From contig CM064690.1 of NCBI GenBank assembly GCA_032717465.1, forward strand, positions 28,543,153 to 28,607,152: a stretch of DNA of 64,000 bases. Reading direction: 5' to 3'. Source of the stretch: Coenobita brevimanus (lineage: Eukaryota; Arthropoda; Malacostraca; Decapoda; Coenobitidae). Shown here piece by piece: positions 33,266 through 45,366 of the stretch. Both the position numbers and the translations under genes were made by a program. Below the pieces are notes generated by a model. The model was not told the origin of the DNA and did not search any database. It was given only the letters and a program-made list of their open reading frames with translations. The number at the start of each line of letters is the position of its first letter. Position 1 is the first letter of the stretch.

Positions 33266-33372
33266 AAACAAACAAGATGGCGAAGATGGCGATTGCTCCA
33301 AGAAATCCGTGATCCCCTGCTGGAATGGATGAGGGGGGCCTCTCAGGATGATGCTGACCACGCTGACGCTCT
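33266..33372 (+). promoter_or_regulatory. SPRING1 5' leader with YY1-like motifs and an upstream ORF
   Basis: Upstream of the SPRING1 start, AAGATGGCG occurs twice in tandem (33274-33291), matching the YY1 core often found at transcription starts. Its first ATG opens an 11-codon ORF (MAKMAIAPRNP, stop TGA near 33310) ahead of the main ATG. YY1 site and translational control are inferences. Confidence 0.4.
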
Positions 33373-33504
33373 ATGATGCGGGAGAAAAGCCAAGAAAAAA
33401 ACATGATCACGGCCAAAATAATGCGGTTCTTACGTAATAAGGTGTTCCTGACGGTGGTGGTGTTGGTGGCCCTGGCGTATTTTGGTCTCACTCTTTGGTC
33501 TGAC
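33373..33504 (+). CDS. SPRING1: SPRING1 exon 1 (membrane anchor)
   Basis: 44 codons if the first ATG is used. Ends ..LTLWSD before donor GTGCGT at 33505. Contains the hydrophobic signal-anchor. A second GT four bases on (GTATTT) would break the frame with exon 2. Confidence 0.9.
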
Positions 33505-35408
33505 GTGCGTATTTTACTTATGGTGCAGCCACTTTTATTCTACAGTTGTAACACATGTAGCTGCTGGCAGTGAAGGTCATTTTGTGGCCGGTACAATACA
33601 GTTTAGTTAAAATAAACAAGGGATTTTTTTTTTCATTTTGCAATAATAATTGTATGTTAATCGAATATATGAACTGGGTTGAAGTTACTTGTTAAAAATA
33701 TGCTAATATCCTACAATATGAAAGGTGGTTGAGCAATTAATGTACTTGTACACAGTACTGAGACAGAGATATTCTTCCTGGGGGCTGACATAAATGGGTG
33801 TGGTATTAATTTGTTGCCAAGGTTTATGGAACTGTCACTGCCAGTTTATCAGAATATAGTTTTACTGTTGTTAAAGTTTCTTGGCATATAGTGTAAAACT
33901 GTATATGGTATACTGGAAGGCAGAGGTGTAATTTGGGCTATATCACCCTAATTTACTTGTACGGTATATGTACCATTTGAAGGTGTTTTACTTTTAATAG
34001 CAGGAGTACTTTTATTAGCATTTTTCCTGCACATATTAAAGAAATTAGAACTGCTATATTATTCAGATATTGCCACTCAGAGCTAAGCATCTGGTGAATT
34101 TTATAAAATTCTTGACCAAGTAGCCAGACTCCCAGTGTCATATGCTCTGGGTGGGGCAAGAAAGGTGTAATGCTGTGTAGTAGTATTGTATTATGTTGTT
34201 AAGGCAAATGCTTTTCAGAAGACAAGTGAGCCTGGAGAGGATGAGGGCAATGGACAAAATCGAGTAGAGTTCCACTGGGGCCCTGATTCAATCAATGGGT
34301 CGGCACACACGCGAGTCACCACCTGCCGCAACTCAGTCCAGGGAAAAGTTCTTCTTGCTGATGACCAGGGTACGTACAAATCTGGCTGTAATTTCCTTGA
34401 CTGTGAACTGCCCTTCCTTTGATATTCTACTGTACCATGCTATTTTCAAGTTTTAAATTTCTTTAAGGTAATGTATACTATACTTTATTAATTACGGTAC
34501 TCATCAGCTCTTTATTTTATAGGTTATGTGTGCCACAGAGTAGACCGGTTAAGCACTGGCTGTTGCAATGTAGCTGTTGAAACCACAAAACACTATGCCT
34601 GTGAAACATGCAATGCCCATGGTTGCTGTGCCATTTATGAATATTGTGTATCCTGTTGCCTTCATCCGGATAAGGTAAGTTTTTCATTAAAGAGTACATT
34701 TTAATGTACTATATTTCTATGAACAGCTGAATGTATGTATGGGTACAACTGAATATGAAAAAATGTCATACTGATTAGACTAATCTGCTTTACCACAGTG
34801 TGACATCTCTCACTCTCTCTTATCTGTCATTGTTGCCTTAAGCTTCTGGTTTTCAGAACTCTGTTTCTCTCCACCATTATGGTGGTTGCACAGGCTGTCA
34901 TATTATACCTGATCCTCTTCTGTCCTAGTGTCTAATGCTGAAGTTACTGGTATCATGTGCCCAGTCATATATCCAACTGGCATTTCATTACTCTGCCTAT
35001 GACATCAAGTATTCAGGATATTGTGCTTAGGCCACTCAGACTGAGCAAATTTTGATTGTTGCCATTCATTTGTTCAGCTTTTGTAGGAAGGAATATTTTT
35101 GCAGGCTCTAATTTCATTTTTGCATCAAGTATATAAAAAGATGTGTACTTTTCCTGTATCTAAGTTAGTGTTATTGATTTCGGCATAACATGGCTTCCAC
35201 TTTTCAGAAATCCTTGCTCAAGAAGGTCCTTGGGCAGATCAGCGAGTCCAGCCCACTGTATGCTTCTGTATCCGACCACTTTGAGTTGTGTCTGGTAAAG
35301 TGTCGCACCTCCAGCCAGTCAGTGCAGCACGAGACACTTTATATCGACCCTAAAGCCAAACACTGCTATAGTCAGGGGCCACCACTACTTGCAAACAATG
35401 AAACGTGA
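33373..35408 (+). CDS. SPRING1: SREBP-regulating protein SPRING1 (C12orf49) homologue, four exons
   Basis: Exons 33373-33504, 34219-34369, 34523-34674 and 35208-35408 join (phases 0, 1, 0) to 211 residues; the vertebrate protein is about 205. The family member is a single-pass Golgi membrane protein needed for site-1 protease/SCAP function and thus SREBP activation. Visible features: a short basic N-tail, a membrane span at about residues 22-43 (KVFLTVVVLVALAYFGLTLW), a possible N-glycosylation site NGS at about residue 70, and a Cys-rich lumenal domain. That domain includes CRNSVQGKVL, GCCNVAVETTKHY, GCCAIYEYCVSCCL and DHFELCLVKCRTSSQSVQHE, near-identical to the family signature. The start is uncertain: in-frame ATGs occur at 33373, 33376, 33403 and 33421. 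The last (MRFLRNK) best matches the short vertebrate N-terminus. All introns are GT..AG. Confidence 0.95.
34219..34369 (+). CDS. SPRING1: SPRING1 exon 2
   Basis: From CTTTTCAG acceptor (KTSEPGEDEG) to ..LLADDQ plus one base, before GTACGT. Carries the TCRNSVQGK block that matches vertebrate QCRNSIQGK. Confidence 0.93.
34523..34674 (+). CDS. SPRING1: SPRING1 exon 3 (Cys-rich)
   Basis: Starts after TTTTATAG and completes a Gly codon (G-YVCHRVD). Ends ..CCLHPDK before GTAAGT. Contains GCCNV and GCCAIYEYCVSCC, the densest Cys cluster of the family. Confidence 0.94.
35208..35408 (+). CDS. SPRING1: SPRING1 exon 4 (C-terminus)
   Basis: Starts KSLLKKVLGQ after ACTTTTCAG and ends at TGA 35406-35408. 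Carries DHFELCLVKCRTSSQSVQHE, the best-conserved stretch of the family, and ends ..GPPLLANNET. No convincing AATAAA lies close downstream; the 3' UTR end is not defined. Confidence 0.94.
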   Translation, partial: KSLLKKVLGQISESSPLYASVSDHFELCLVKCRTSSQSVQHETLYIDPKAKHCYSQGPPLLANNET

Positions 35409-35456
35409 AGCTGATATTGTACAGTACACTGTATCTCATCGTCGTTTTCGTTTTTA

Positions 35457-35515
35457 AAGGCTCCAACATGCTTGCATGTGTCGGCCTTGGTCACCTAATG
35501 GCGGCTCTCCATGCT
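35457..35515 (+). repeat. Dispersed repeat, ATGCTTGCATG family, copy 2
   Basis: AAGGCTCCAACATGCTTGCA.. GGCCTTGGTCACCTAATGGC; just after the SPRING1 stop, probably in its 3' UTR. Confidence 0.7.
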
Positions 35516-37300
35516 GCACGATCCTTACCCTACTAAACCTTTCCTCCCCTATTCTAGAACAGTATACAGTATATGTTACTAACCCAGTGTATCTTGTCAT
35601 AACCATATGTAACTTAGTTTATCATAACCAAGTTTTACCAAATCTAGCTAAACCAAATCTAGTATAATACTGTGTAACCATGGCATCAACTTATGATAAT
35701 TGAGAGAAGGTTGATTTTACATAATGATGAGCCAGTAACAATTGCAGATATGACTTTTTCTCACCCTCCCCAACTCTTTCCTCCTCCCTCTCCTGTCTCT
35801 CCCTCCCTTTCCATCTCCCTCGCTCACCCTTTCCTTTCCTTCCAGGAGACTCATATGTAGTTCAGTAGTCAACTCAGACCTCCCCCAGCCCCACTAAGAA
35901 TGGTTGTCGTTGGTGACCTCCATGTGGCACCAACTGTGAGAAGCAACATGAGCTTTTTTGCAGCTGGCAAGCATTGAGAGCTTACATTTGTAATACTGTA
36001 TATTCTTCCTGTTTTAATCTCAGATGAGAGACCACCAAGTTGTCATAGCTCAAGATCACTCCAGATGTTTGTGTTTGATTGATTACTGTACTGTACTTGC
36101 AAAGAAGTTAATTTTGAGGATGACCAGATGACTTCAGAGAGTAGTATAAAAGATTGAAGTGCAATGCTTGGGAGGACATGGTGAATGTTTGTAGATTTAA
36201 GACATGCATATGTATACATATATGTACATCCATTTATATATTTTCCTTTTTTTATATGTCCATTAGTTCATATTCATACGAATATCATGTCTTTCATACT
36301 GTACAGTATAGGGAATATTTTTAAAGAAAGCACAATTTTATTATTAACATTTTAAAAAAAATCTATTGACTATTTCCAGGTATGGAATGTCATATTTCTA
36401 AATATATAACCCATAAATATGTGACCTGAGGAAGTGTTATGAAATCAATGTTCCATAACCTCCATCAGTCTTCTGAGTATATTGTAGTTAGTCAATATGA
36501 GATCATTGTTTTTGGAACTTTTTGTTTCATTGATCCATTATAATTAAGGTAATAAGTTATACACAAATATATTGGTACACACCCACACAGCTGTTTTATG
36601 GAAGCAGTGGAGAGAGGTCTTACGTAAAGGCCTGTCAGACACGGATACTGAAAGAGAATAGTAAAATTTTTCCATTCAGTCCTTGGATGTCTTCTGTGTT
36701 TTATTATTGCTGTCTCCAGATGATTCTGTTCTGCTTAAGACAGACTTTATGAGCTGGATAGATTTAAAAAAAAACAGTCTCCATTTAACCCCTTTCACTA
36801 CCAAGTGGCACTCCTAAGCCAAATCAATAATCTGTTAGAACCAAGCATAACTCCATAAATGCATCACTGTACTGAATGGTTAAAGATGGTAGGTGGTCTT
36901 TTGGCTGGTGAAGAGTGTGTGGGAGAATTAACTGTGCTTAGCTGCAAGAAGCAAGTGGCTCATAGGGGTAAAATATGTCAAATACCGTATTCAGCAGGGA
37001 CACTGTGGTCTTTAAACAGTAAATAATTCCAGGCTGTGCCAAGCCCCTTGGGAGAGATTAAAAGTGGCACAACAAGGCATTGTGGTATACTGTATGTACT
37101 GTGCTACTTTGCCAGCATAGAGGGAGTATTATAAAGTGTAAACACCAAAATGCAAAGTGGGGAGTAAGTACAAGTTAAATACTGTAAGTTCTGAACAAAG
37201 ATTAACATACTTTGGAATGACAGTTAGTGTCCACTAGGTGACTTAGGAGTACATCACACAGTCCACAGGTGCAAACTAGTGGTGGTGGCTCAAAAGAGGT

Positions 37301-37605
37301 ATTATCCATCATCCAATCCATTTTTTACCCCACCATGAATGTAGGGGCCTGGGATAGGCTACACAGTCCCTATAAAGTAAGGCTGACCAGCCTCTCAGCA
37401 GTGAGTGGCATTATGTGAACAATAAACTCCAACCACTCCTCAGACAGAAAGCCTTACAGACTAAATTTATTTGGAGTACCTAAATCCACTAGACCACCAG
37501 GTGTCATTTGGTTATACGGTTACCACCCAGCATAGTGAATGACTTTGGGTTGCAAGAAACCATTTGGCCTGTCACTCAGTGTAGTCAACTGAAGGCAGTA
37601 CTATA
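37301..37605 (-). mobile_element. Composite SINE copy
   Basis: 3' module (CATCATCCAATCCATTTTTT.. GGCATTATGTGAACAATAAA), A-box-like ACTAGACCACCAGG (inverse), central block GGTTATACGGTTACCACCCA.. AAGAAACCATTTGGCCTGTC, head TTAGTGGATGGTGGATGCCC. Confidence 0.75.
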
Positions 37606-39997
37606 CTAAGTTAGTGGATGGTGGATGCCCTCACCTACCACAAGTAACACTTGAAATATTTATACTGTATACTGCTGCCACCACCAATATCTTTATATTT
37701 GGGCAACATTCTGAATTGGAAGGATGTTACAGCCTTCATTTTCTCCTATACTACTATGGTTCTCTACTGGTTCATAAAATCATCTAGTAATTGCAAGAAA
37801 AAACAAAACTATGTCCTCACACTGAATGGGTTAGTAAATATTCCTAATGCAACAAAATGTATCCTAAACAATATCACTGAAAAATGATGTGGAAACAGGG
37901 AAGTGCAGAGAATACATAAGGTTGAAAAAAACAGTAACAGCCAATCCTAATCAACACTCTTCAACAAGTAATGACCCAAGGCCAGCCAGTAAGGTGGAAA
38001 AGTTTACCTAATATTTCACCTCTTCTACTTCTCCTCATCATCTGCTGGCTAATATTCCTGTCCTGAGAGAGGCCTCATATGTCTTTGTTGATCATTTTCC
38101 TTGATATGTTGCATCAGGGAAGTGATAGTCATGCTGTATGTGTGAAATATATGCAATGGAATGGAAGGCAAGCTTATGTCCATTACCATACTGTACATCC
38201 ATAGAAGCAGAAGAGTTAATAGTCAAGAATACATTTTTTTACTTACATTTTTGCTCTTCATAATTTCTGAGTCCACTGGTCAATGAAAATGTGACTTATA
38301 CCATTTGGATCCATTATACACACACCTGATTGCTCCAAAACTTACATACTATTATACCTTAAATGTTTACAAGATAATTACACCCATTCATTAATTTACA
38401 GGTATTGTACTGGTTGCATTCAGACAATTTCATTCACCTTTTGCAGCACAGGGAATGGCGAGTACTTTAGTTACCAGAGTAGTTCAAAAAGTCTCCTAAA
38501 CTGGATAAAATTGTTTGGCTGTAGCAACCATGATTGCTTAAGTATGTGCAATAAGCATAAAAAAGACAAGTTCACCTTTATTAAAAATATTCTTTGGGTT
38601 TTGTATGGTGAAAATGTGTAAGAATATATATACATTAATAAAAATATACACATTAATAAACTGTACATGGCTTGTATGGCAATTTGACATATGGATCAAC
38701 TGCAAATTACACCTGAGAAGATTAGCATAAAAGGTTAACTATTCCATAAAATGTTTTCACCACCACCATATATCAACTTTTAATAACAAGTGCCAATAAC
38801 TATGTGAGTTTATGCACAAATGAGATAATGGGTATGTCAGAGCTAGTCTCTACATTGCATTAAGTTTTGGCCAGTATTTTATATTCTGTATAATGAAGCA
38901 ACAATAATAATACACATCATAGTTACAATGATCATCTTTGGTTTGTTTTGACACAGAAAACTAATTAGTCTGTACCATACATTTCGTGTCTGATAATATT
39001 TCCTGAACTATACTGAAGTGCACTTTTTTTTCTTTTTAATGTAAGGAAGAAGGCAGCAAAGGCTAGAAGCCCATTATATCGTTCCCTCCAAGAAAAAAAA
39101 AAAAAAATACTGATATGAACTTCATAACCAGCAACACCGCTGTCATAAAACATGTACTATAGTTCTATCTTTTGCAAATGATCCACAACAGAAATATTTC
39201 AATACATATTCTGATGTTACAGAGAGTTACACTTAAACTGCTATAAAAATATAAACACAATATGACACACAGTACTCAGCATCATACTCTCATTGGCCTG
39301 GGAGACAGCACTTCTTCCTTAGAAATTTAGTTAACATATTACACCTAACAATTCCCCTGTAAGTTATTGGTAGCGTTCCAATATTGACATAGTTTGATGA
39401 ATGAATGAAAATATAAAAAAAATGAATATGTAACAAACCTGAGGATATTAAGGTGTAACAGGCAAAATAAATCACAGAGGAAATGGGGGTTAAAAAACCT
39501 TCAGAGCCAACAATATATGACCTTCAGTCTTACATGACACTTAAGACACTCAATGTACTACAGGAGAGTGACACTCCGGTGGAGGTACTAACCCTATTAG
39601 AGGAAATTACCATCACACAAACAGCCAACAAAACAATTATCATTCACCATACTTTTAACAAAAGAGGTGGGCAGGATCTAGAAATAAGAAAGAGGAACCA
39701 TAAATGTAGGATAATTGTCAACAGCATGCTCAGTAAAATGGACCTCATTACTGTTCATTCATCACTGAAGCCTTTCAATGTTTTGGCTCCATCTCAATGG
39801 AAAAAGCCCTCTGCACGTATATTTCTTCTTTTTAGCTGAGCTTTACAAAAGCCTGTGGGACACACCCATTACATCAACTACAATACCAATATAAAGAAAA
39901 GGGTACCTTACTTCAATAGTCATGCATGATGTTTTTTTTTCTATAAAAAGTCAAAACAATATGGCACTGATCTGAATTGTCAACATTTACATGTTTA

Positions 39998-40050
39998 AAG
40001 GCCTTGGCCATGCTAGCATGAGTGAGCCTTGGTCATCTGATGGCAGCTTT
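39998..40050 (+). repeat. Dispersed repeat, ATGCTTGCATG family, copy 3
   Basis: GGCCTTGGCCATGCTAGCAT.. GCCTTGGTCATCTGATGGCA; diverged copy. Confidence 0.55.
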
Positions 40051-40566
40051 CCCATCTGTTCAATCCTTTACATCTCTGGTTGGTCTCTTTAACTTGCAGT
40101 TTTCACACAGGACCAGCCTGGGACTTCTTAGGTCTGCTCCTTTACACTGTACCTTCATCATTCTCATCTCTAAATTTCCTTTTCCCCAGGTCTTTACCAT
40201 CTCAGTCATTTAATTTACATCATGTTACAACTACTGTACACTTAACTGTACAACATCTGTAACTATTCCTTCAATGCTGCTTATCTAATCTGTCTCTCAA
40301 AGAAGCAATACTTTTCTGCACTATCCTCATCTCAGATTCATTTTAATCAATGCTATGGGTAATGATACTTATGCTGACTGTATGTGCTTGTGTGTCAAGA
40401 TGTGATGGACTGTAACAATACTCTCAAAGTAAAGCTACTCTAAGCAGCCATAGTGGAATTACTCTTACTCACTGGTGCCTTTTCCTGTCCAGCTGCAATG
40501 ACAACAACATAAATAATAACTTCATTACCATGACTCATTCTTCATCTCTTGCTTTCTATCTCAGAT

Positions 40567-40572
40567 TTTATT
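40567..40572 (-). terminator. Candidate polyadenylation signal, NAV
   Basis: First AATAAA on the minus strand beyond the NAV stop; implies a 1.2 kb 3' UTR. Motif only. Confidence 0.25.
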
Positions 40573-41812
40573 TGGCTAGGGAGAGATTGGAGCCAGCTAA
40601 AACCCTGCAGTACCAAAAGACCTTTCCTTCTCAACTGGAATGGTTAGCTGAAGCCTTCAGCACACTCTTCAGTGTGAGACATCTTTCCCAAGTTGAATAA
40701 GATCACTTAGAGGCAGCAAGGCCTTCATTAGACTGAATGAGACAAGTACTGTACTGGTATACTCCTCCTCATGCCGTAGGGTAAAATTTCTGTACCATGT
40801 ACAACACATATTTAGTCTGTCATAAAATAAAAATTAGAGATATTTACTTTTGTACAGGGTTATTGTCACTCTAAGAAGAAGTTAAAATATGAATATCTGT
40901 TAAAAAAATGAAAAATAAAAGTAGATCGCAGTTTACTGGATGCTGGCACCAATTTTCTCCTCATTTTTTCAGTTTGAGATGCTCATATGAATGAATTTAC
41001 CTTTGGCTTAAGGTGCTTCATTCTTCCTTTCAGTACTATATATCGTATCTGTAATTATGTGAAACTGAAATGCTGTACATTTTATGATAATTATTGTGAT
41101 GACTTAAAATGATATCAGACTTTCGGTAAGGAAATACAGATACTACAGTACAAACTGTCTGTCAAGGGAAAGGCTTCTGATCACTATGTTAAGAAAATGC
41201 AACTCATCCAGTAAAATGCATCACTTCTCATGATGCTGAACACATAACAAACTATACACAGACGAACAAGAGTACTGTAAACAAAACACATTCTGTACTA
41301 TGAAAACACATGATTCAACACAGCTGAAATATAAAATATTGGAAATACAATACTGTTACTCACATATTTCATAAAAGATATGTTATAATAGTAACTATGT
41401 AATACATGTTTCTGACTGGAAGACATATTTATCTTGGTAGCATGAAAATTAATACTTTCAGGATGAAAGCATTGCAGTGTAATAGTTTTAGCAATGTACC
41501 TTTAGAACACTGTTTCTCTTTACTACTCATGATGAGAAAGGCACTTCATTAATTCATAACCAAATTATGAAATATGAGGGCCAATTTATAATGTACATAA
41601 TTCTGTAGACAATTTTAGTTCTTTTTTTTCCACTTAAAGTTTAGGTAAAGGAATATAACTCAGTATGATAATTCATAACAATAATGAAATTATTTTGTTA
41701 AATAAAGCTGTTTTACTCTAAAATCCACTGGTAGATGTACAGATTTTTACACACAAAATAATGTATAGTACTGTATAATGAGTATATTTTTGTAACCAGT
41801 TATCAAATGAGT

Positions 41813-42640
41813 TTACATTGCAGATTCAACAGGCTTAAATGTTGTTGTCATCTCTTGGGCAAGACCCTTAAGATCAATTTTATGTCCTCCACCATGAATA
41901 ATCTTGACACATTCTTGGTTAAGGCCATTATTGTTCAAAACATTTTTGGCAAGAACTTCAAGATTCTGAGGTTTGCTATTGTCCAGCTGACAGTCTGTTT
42001 CCATTTCGATATCTGTTTTGCTCTCAAGGTTGAGATTCTGATGTCTTGAATCAGCTGATTTTACACTTTGTAAGTCTGATTCATCTGTGCTGTCACTTGC
42101 ATTATCCATCAGGCAATCACTCTCCATTACTTCATCCTCATCATCATTGAGTGTTTGTACTTTGTGTGTAATGCTACCCCTGACTGGCTCCTTGGTAAAA
42201 GATGCAGGTGCAAATGTCAAGCTGTGGTTACTAATGTTTTCCTGACTCCTACTCCCACTGCTCAGCCTCCCAGCTGTGACAACAGGAAACTTATTATTAC
42301 CCGTGCCCGATGTAAGCACTATCTGACTGCCATTCATATTCTGGCCAGTTCCAGTGACGGCTAGAGGTTTGGGGCCATTTGTCGTGCAGCTTTTGCTCCT
42401 GGCACGTCGGATGGTTGCAAGGTTATCCCCACAGTCTTCTGATAGCCATTTATGTTCTTTTATCATTTTGTTCTCACGCCCAATAGTCATTACTACTGCT
42501 TTCTGGCCAGTGTTGTTTGTGGTGTTTTGTTCTGATGGCCTGACACACTGTCCAGGTGGTCCATGTGTTGACCTGAAGCTGACAGCAGGTGACCGAGGCA
42601 GCAACTGAGGAACTGCATATACTGACTCAGGTTTGTGATT
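41813..42640 (-). CDS. sick: NAV exon p (terminal tail exon, stop)
   Basis: 275 codons plus stop: NHKPESVYAVPQLLPRSPAV .. acidic DDEDEVMESDCLMDNASD .. GLAQEMTTTFKPVESAM. Looks disordered, with Asp/Glu-rich patches and no recognised domain. Splice-joined in frame to exon o. A minus-strand AATAAA lies at 40572-40567, about 1.2 kb downstream. Confidence 0.85.
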   Translation of the reverse strand, partial: NHKPESVYAVPQLLPRSPAVSFRSTHGPPGQCVRPSEQNTTNNTGQKAVVMTIGRENKMIKEHKWLSEDCGDNLATIRRARSKSCTTNGPKPLAVTGTGQNMNGSQIVLTSGTGNNKFPVVTAGRLSSGSRSQENISNHSLTFAPASFTKEPVRGSITHKVQTLNDDEDEVMESDCLMDNASDSTDESDLQSVKSADSRHQNLNLESKTDIEMETDCQLDNSKPQNLEVLAKNVLNNNGLNQECVKIIHGGGHKIDLKGLAQEMTTTFKPVESAM

Positions 42641-45326
42641 CTGAAAATTGAAGTTTTTGTTAACACTGAGAATTGTGCTAAAAGAGTAATGCACAATATA
42701 TACTCATATAACATTTCATAGTATCATCAGGCTGTAATACACAAAGAGATAATATACAGTATAGCTGAGATGTCCAAGAAAACAGGTAGCAGATTGCAGT
42801 ATACAGTACAGTATCTACTCTCATTCACATTAAATGCAAGGACTAACTACCATTACCTGCTGACGCATAGAGAATGGAACGTAAGAACGATGGGTTGTGG
42901 GGGTCCTGTTAGTGGATACATTTGCTTCCTTGGGCCTGATATCTAGTGCTGAGATTCTGCAAAAATGAAGTAAATGTACAGTATTTTGAGATCCTGACAC
43001 ATCTGTCACAGTTTAGGTACCAACTATTTTCACAATGATTATTTTCTGTATACTTTATATGGATGACAGTTCACTTTATTGTAGTTTGAGGATTAGCTTC
43101 AACAGATTTTATTTATCTTATATAAAAAAAAAAATGTAATATATGGAATCACTCCAGCATACAGAGATACTATCTGACAATACATGTATGCCATCAGAAG
43201 TACTACACAGGTGTTACCTTGTCAGTTGATCAGGACCACAAGCAGCATTGTTTGGCCAGGGGTATGTGGTCAGAACCCAGTCTAATGGGTCTGTCCAGGT
43301 GTCAAGGATGGTGGCGTTGGCAGATGCTGAGGATCGCAGGGTGGATATAATGTATGGCACCAGACGAGAGTTCCAAACCTCTGTAAACCATGCCTGTGTC
43401 TCCTCCTGACCCAGTGGACAGTCAATAAGCAATCCTGGGCCAATGCCCACATCGTTTGAGCCACAATGACCAGAGAGAAGTGTGTTGAGGTGCAGCCACA
43501 GCCGTGTCAGCCACTCGGCCAGGTGGTGGGCATCTGGAAGTCTGGTATTGGCTGCCACTTCTGCTGCTGCCACCTTTCGCCTCAGTACTCGACCAAGCAA
43601 GCCCCGAACTGGTTCCTGCTGCATGCTTAGGGTTGACCATCTAAGGAAAATAAATAAATGATAACAGCCAATCCCACACTATCCCCTTAACAACTAGACT
43701 ACCAGGAGACGGTAAGAACATTAGAGAAGGCTGTACTGTATCTCTGGTGAACAAGTACCACTCTACAGGACAAGTAATGTTTTCACTCTACATAAATTTC
43801 CTATCATAGATGCAATCATAGCAACAAAGCATGTACAGGTATCTGTTTTTAACCATCATCTACATACAAATTTTTTACTCAGAAGTGACCGAACCTTATT
43901 CCTTCAAAACACTAATACAACAAAATTACCTTTACCCTGTGCATTCATTATGTACACATGCCAGCATTTCACAGTTATCATAAAGGAATAACAGAGTACA
44001 GCAGTTGATAATAACTACGTAACAAGATTTATGATTGTTCAATAAGGGATTCTCTAACTATGACCATCTAGTACAAAATATAATTATAACAAAATAACTA
44101 AACATCAAGCAACAATGCATACCTAAAGTTACAATGGATCTGCAATCGTGTAGAGAGTGTGGCGGTGGGGCAGCAGGTGGCAATGATGGCTGGACCAGAA
44201 TGCAGGGTGGTTGGCAGACATCGCTGGAGAGTTTCAACAACACCACCTGACACATACATTGCCATTAGAATCATTCCTGATGACAGCTCTCCATGCACAT
44301 TGATTTCCACAAGTATCCGTGCACAGTTTCTGGCTGCAACTCTGCTTAATCCCTTCAATGAGGTCATTTTGCAGAACCTCATCCTTAGTCTTCTTAGGTG
44401 TACCTTTCGGTGCTTTGCCTTCCACATTCACACTCCTAGATTTATTCAACAATTTTCATCCTCTGTCCACTCCCATGTCCAAACCAACTCAATCTCCACC
44501 TTCACACTACAGACAATACTGTGAACTTGTTGAGCACCATTGCAGTATTAAGTGATACTTTGCTCAAGAACAGAGATGGAAGAGTTGCTCTCAATAACTA
44601 TAGCTGTACCTTACTTATTTAATGAACAAAGCCCATTATCTTGTGAAATTCTAAATTCTATATTATCTATACTGATAATTGGGTGTTGTCTATATCCTGA
44701 TATAAAAGCTGTATAATATTAAATACTTTTCAACATTCATCCAGAAAACAGCCAATACCAACTTACTAGCAGCATGCAGATCATCAAGGATAATGACAGC
44801 AGGAGGGGCTGAATGGGAGGTCATCATATTTACTGTACTGGAGGTAACGGAGGAAGCAGAGAGGGTGGAGACAGCGGAGGATAAAGGAGGTGAAGGGGCA
44901 GCTACAGGAGAATTTGCAGAGACAGAACTGGAGGAGAAGGTAGGGGAGGTAGGGGAGAGAGTGGTAGGAGTACAGGAAGGTGTGGAAGAGAGAGAGGAGA
45001 CAGTGGATGATAGAGATGAAGTGGAGCGTGCTGATGAGGAGAGTCCCCGTGGCCAGATGTTGGTCAACATCTGACACAACTCCAGACTGTTGTCCCCAGT
45101 CACTCTGTCAAATGAGAGAGCATGTTATGGTTTGTTGCAATTGTGCAGAAAGTGTCATTCTACTGTTTGACCCCTTTGAATCAAACGACAGTATTTTACA
45201 TTTTTCAGGTACTGTACCTCCAAAAAATCTTATTCAGCTTGAGGGGAGACTCTTTCTACCCCTCTGCCAGAAAAAGATCCCTCCCAAGCAAAAATGAAAT
45301 CATCTGCTGGTAGCATGAATAATCTT

Positions 45327-45366
<40 letters not shown>

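Larger units (their letters stand above)
35410..41812. other. Gene-free convergent intergenic region (SPRING1 / NAV 3' flanks)
   Basis: No gene recognised. Contains two ATGCTTGCATG-family repeats, a composite SINE at 37.3-37.6 kb, a TTAACCCCTTTCACTACC terminus-like word at 36785, one ATCGCTAAGG-type motif at about 39450-39490 and the UTRs of both genes. A 118-codon ORF at 39483-39839 has no recognised domain. Confidence 0.5.

Noticed and set aside
33249..33491. Minus-strand ORF with a hydrophobic end (GFLGAIAIFAILFVYLW)
   Set aside because: Entirely antisense to the SPRING1 leader and first exon; not recognised as a known small membrane protein. Kept only as a remote possibility.
39483..39839. 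118-codon plus-strand ORF
   Set aside because: No recognised domain, begins inside a dispersed motif copy, no splice or promoter support.
42155..42714. Plus-strand and alternate-frame ORFs over NAV exon p
   Set aside because: Shadows of the conserved, splice-joined minus-strand frame.
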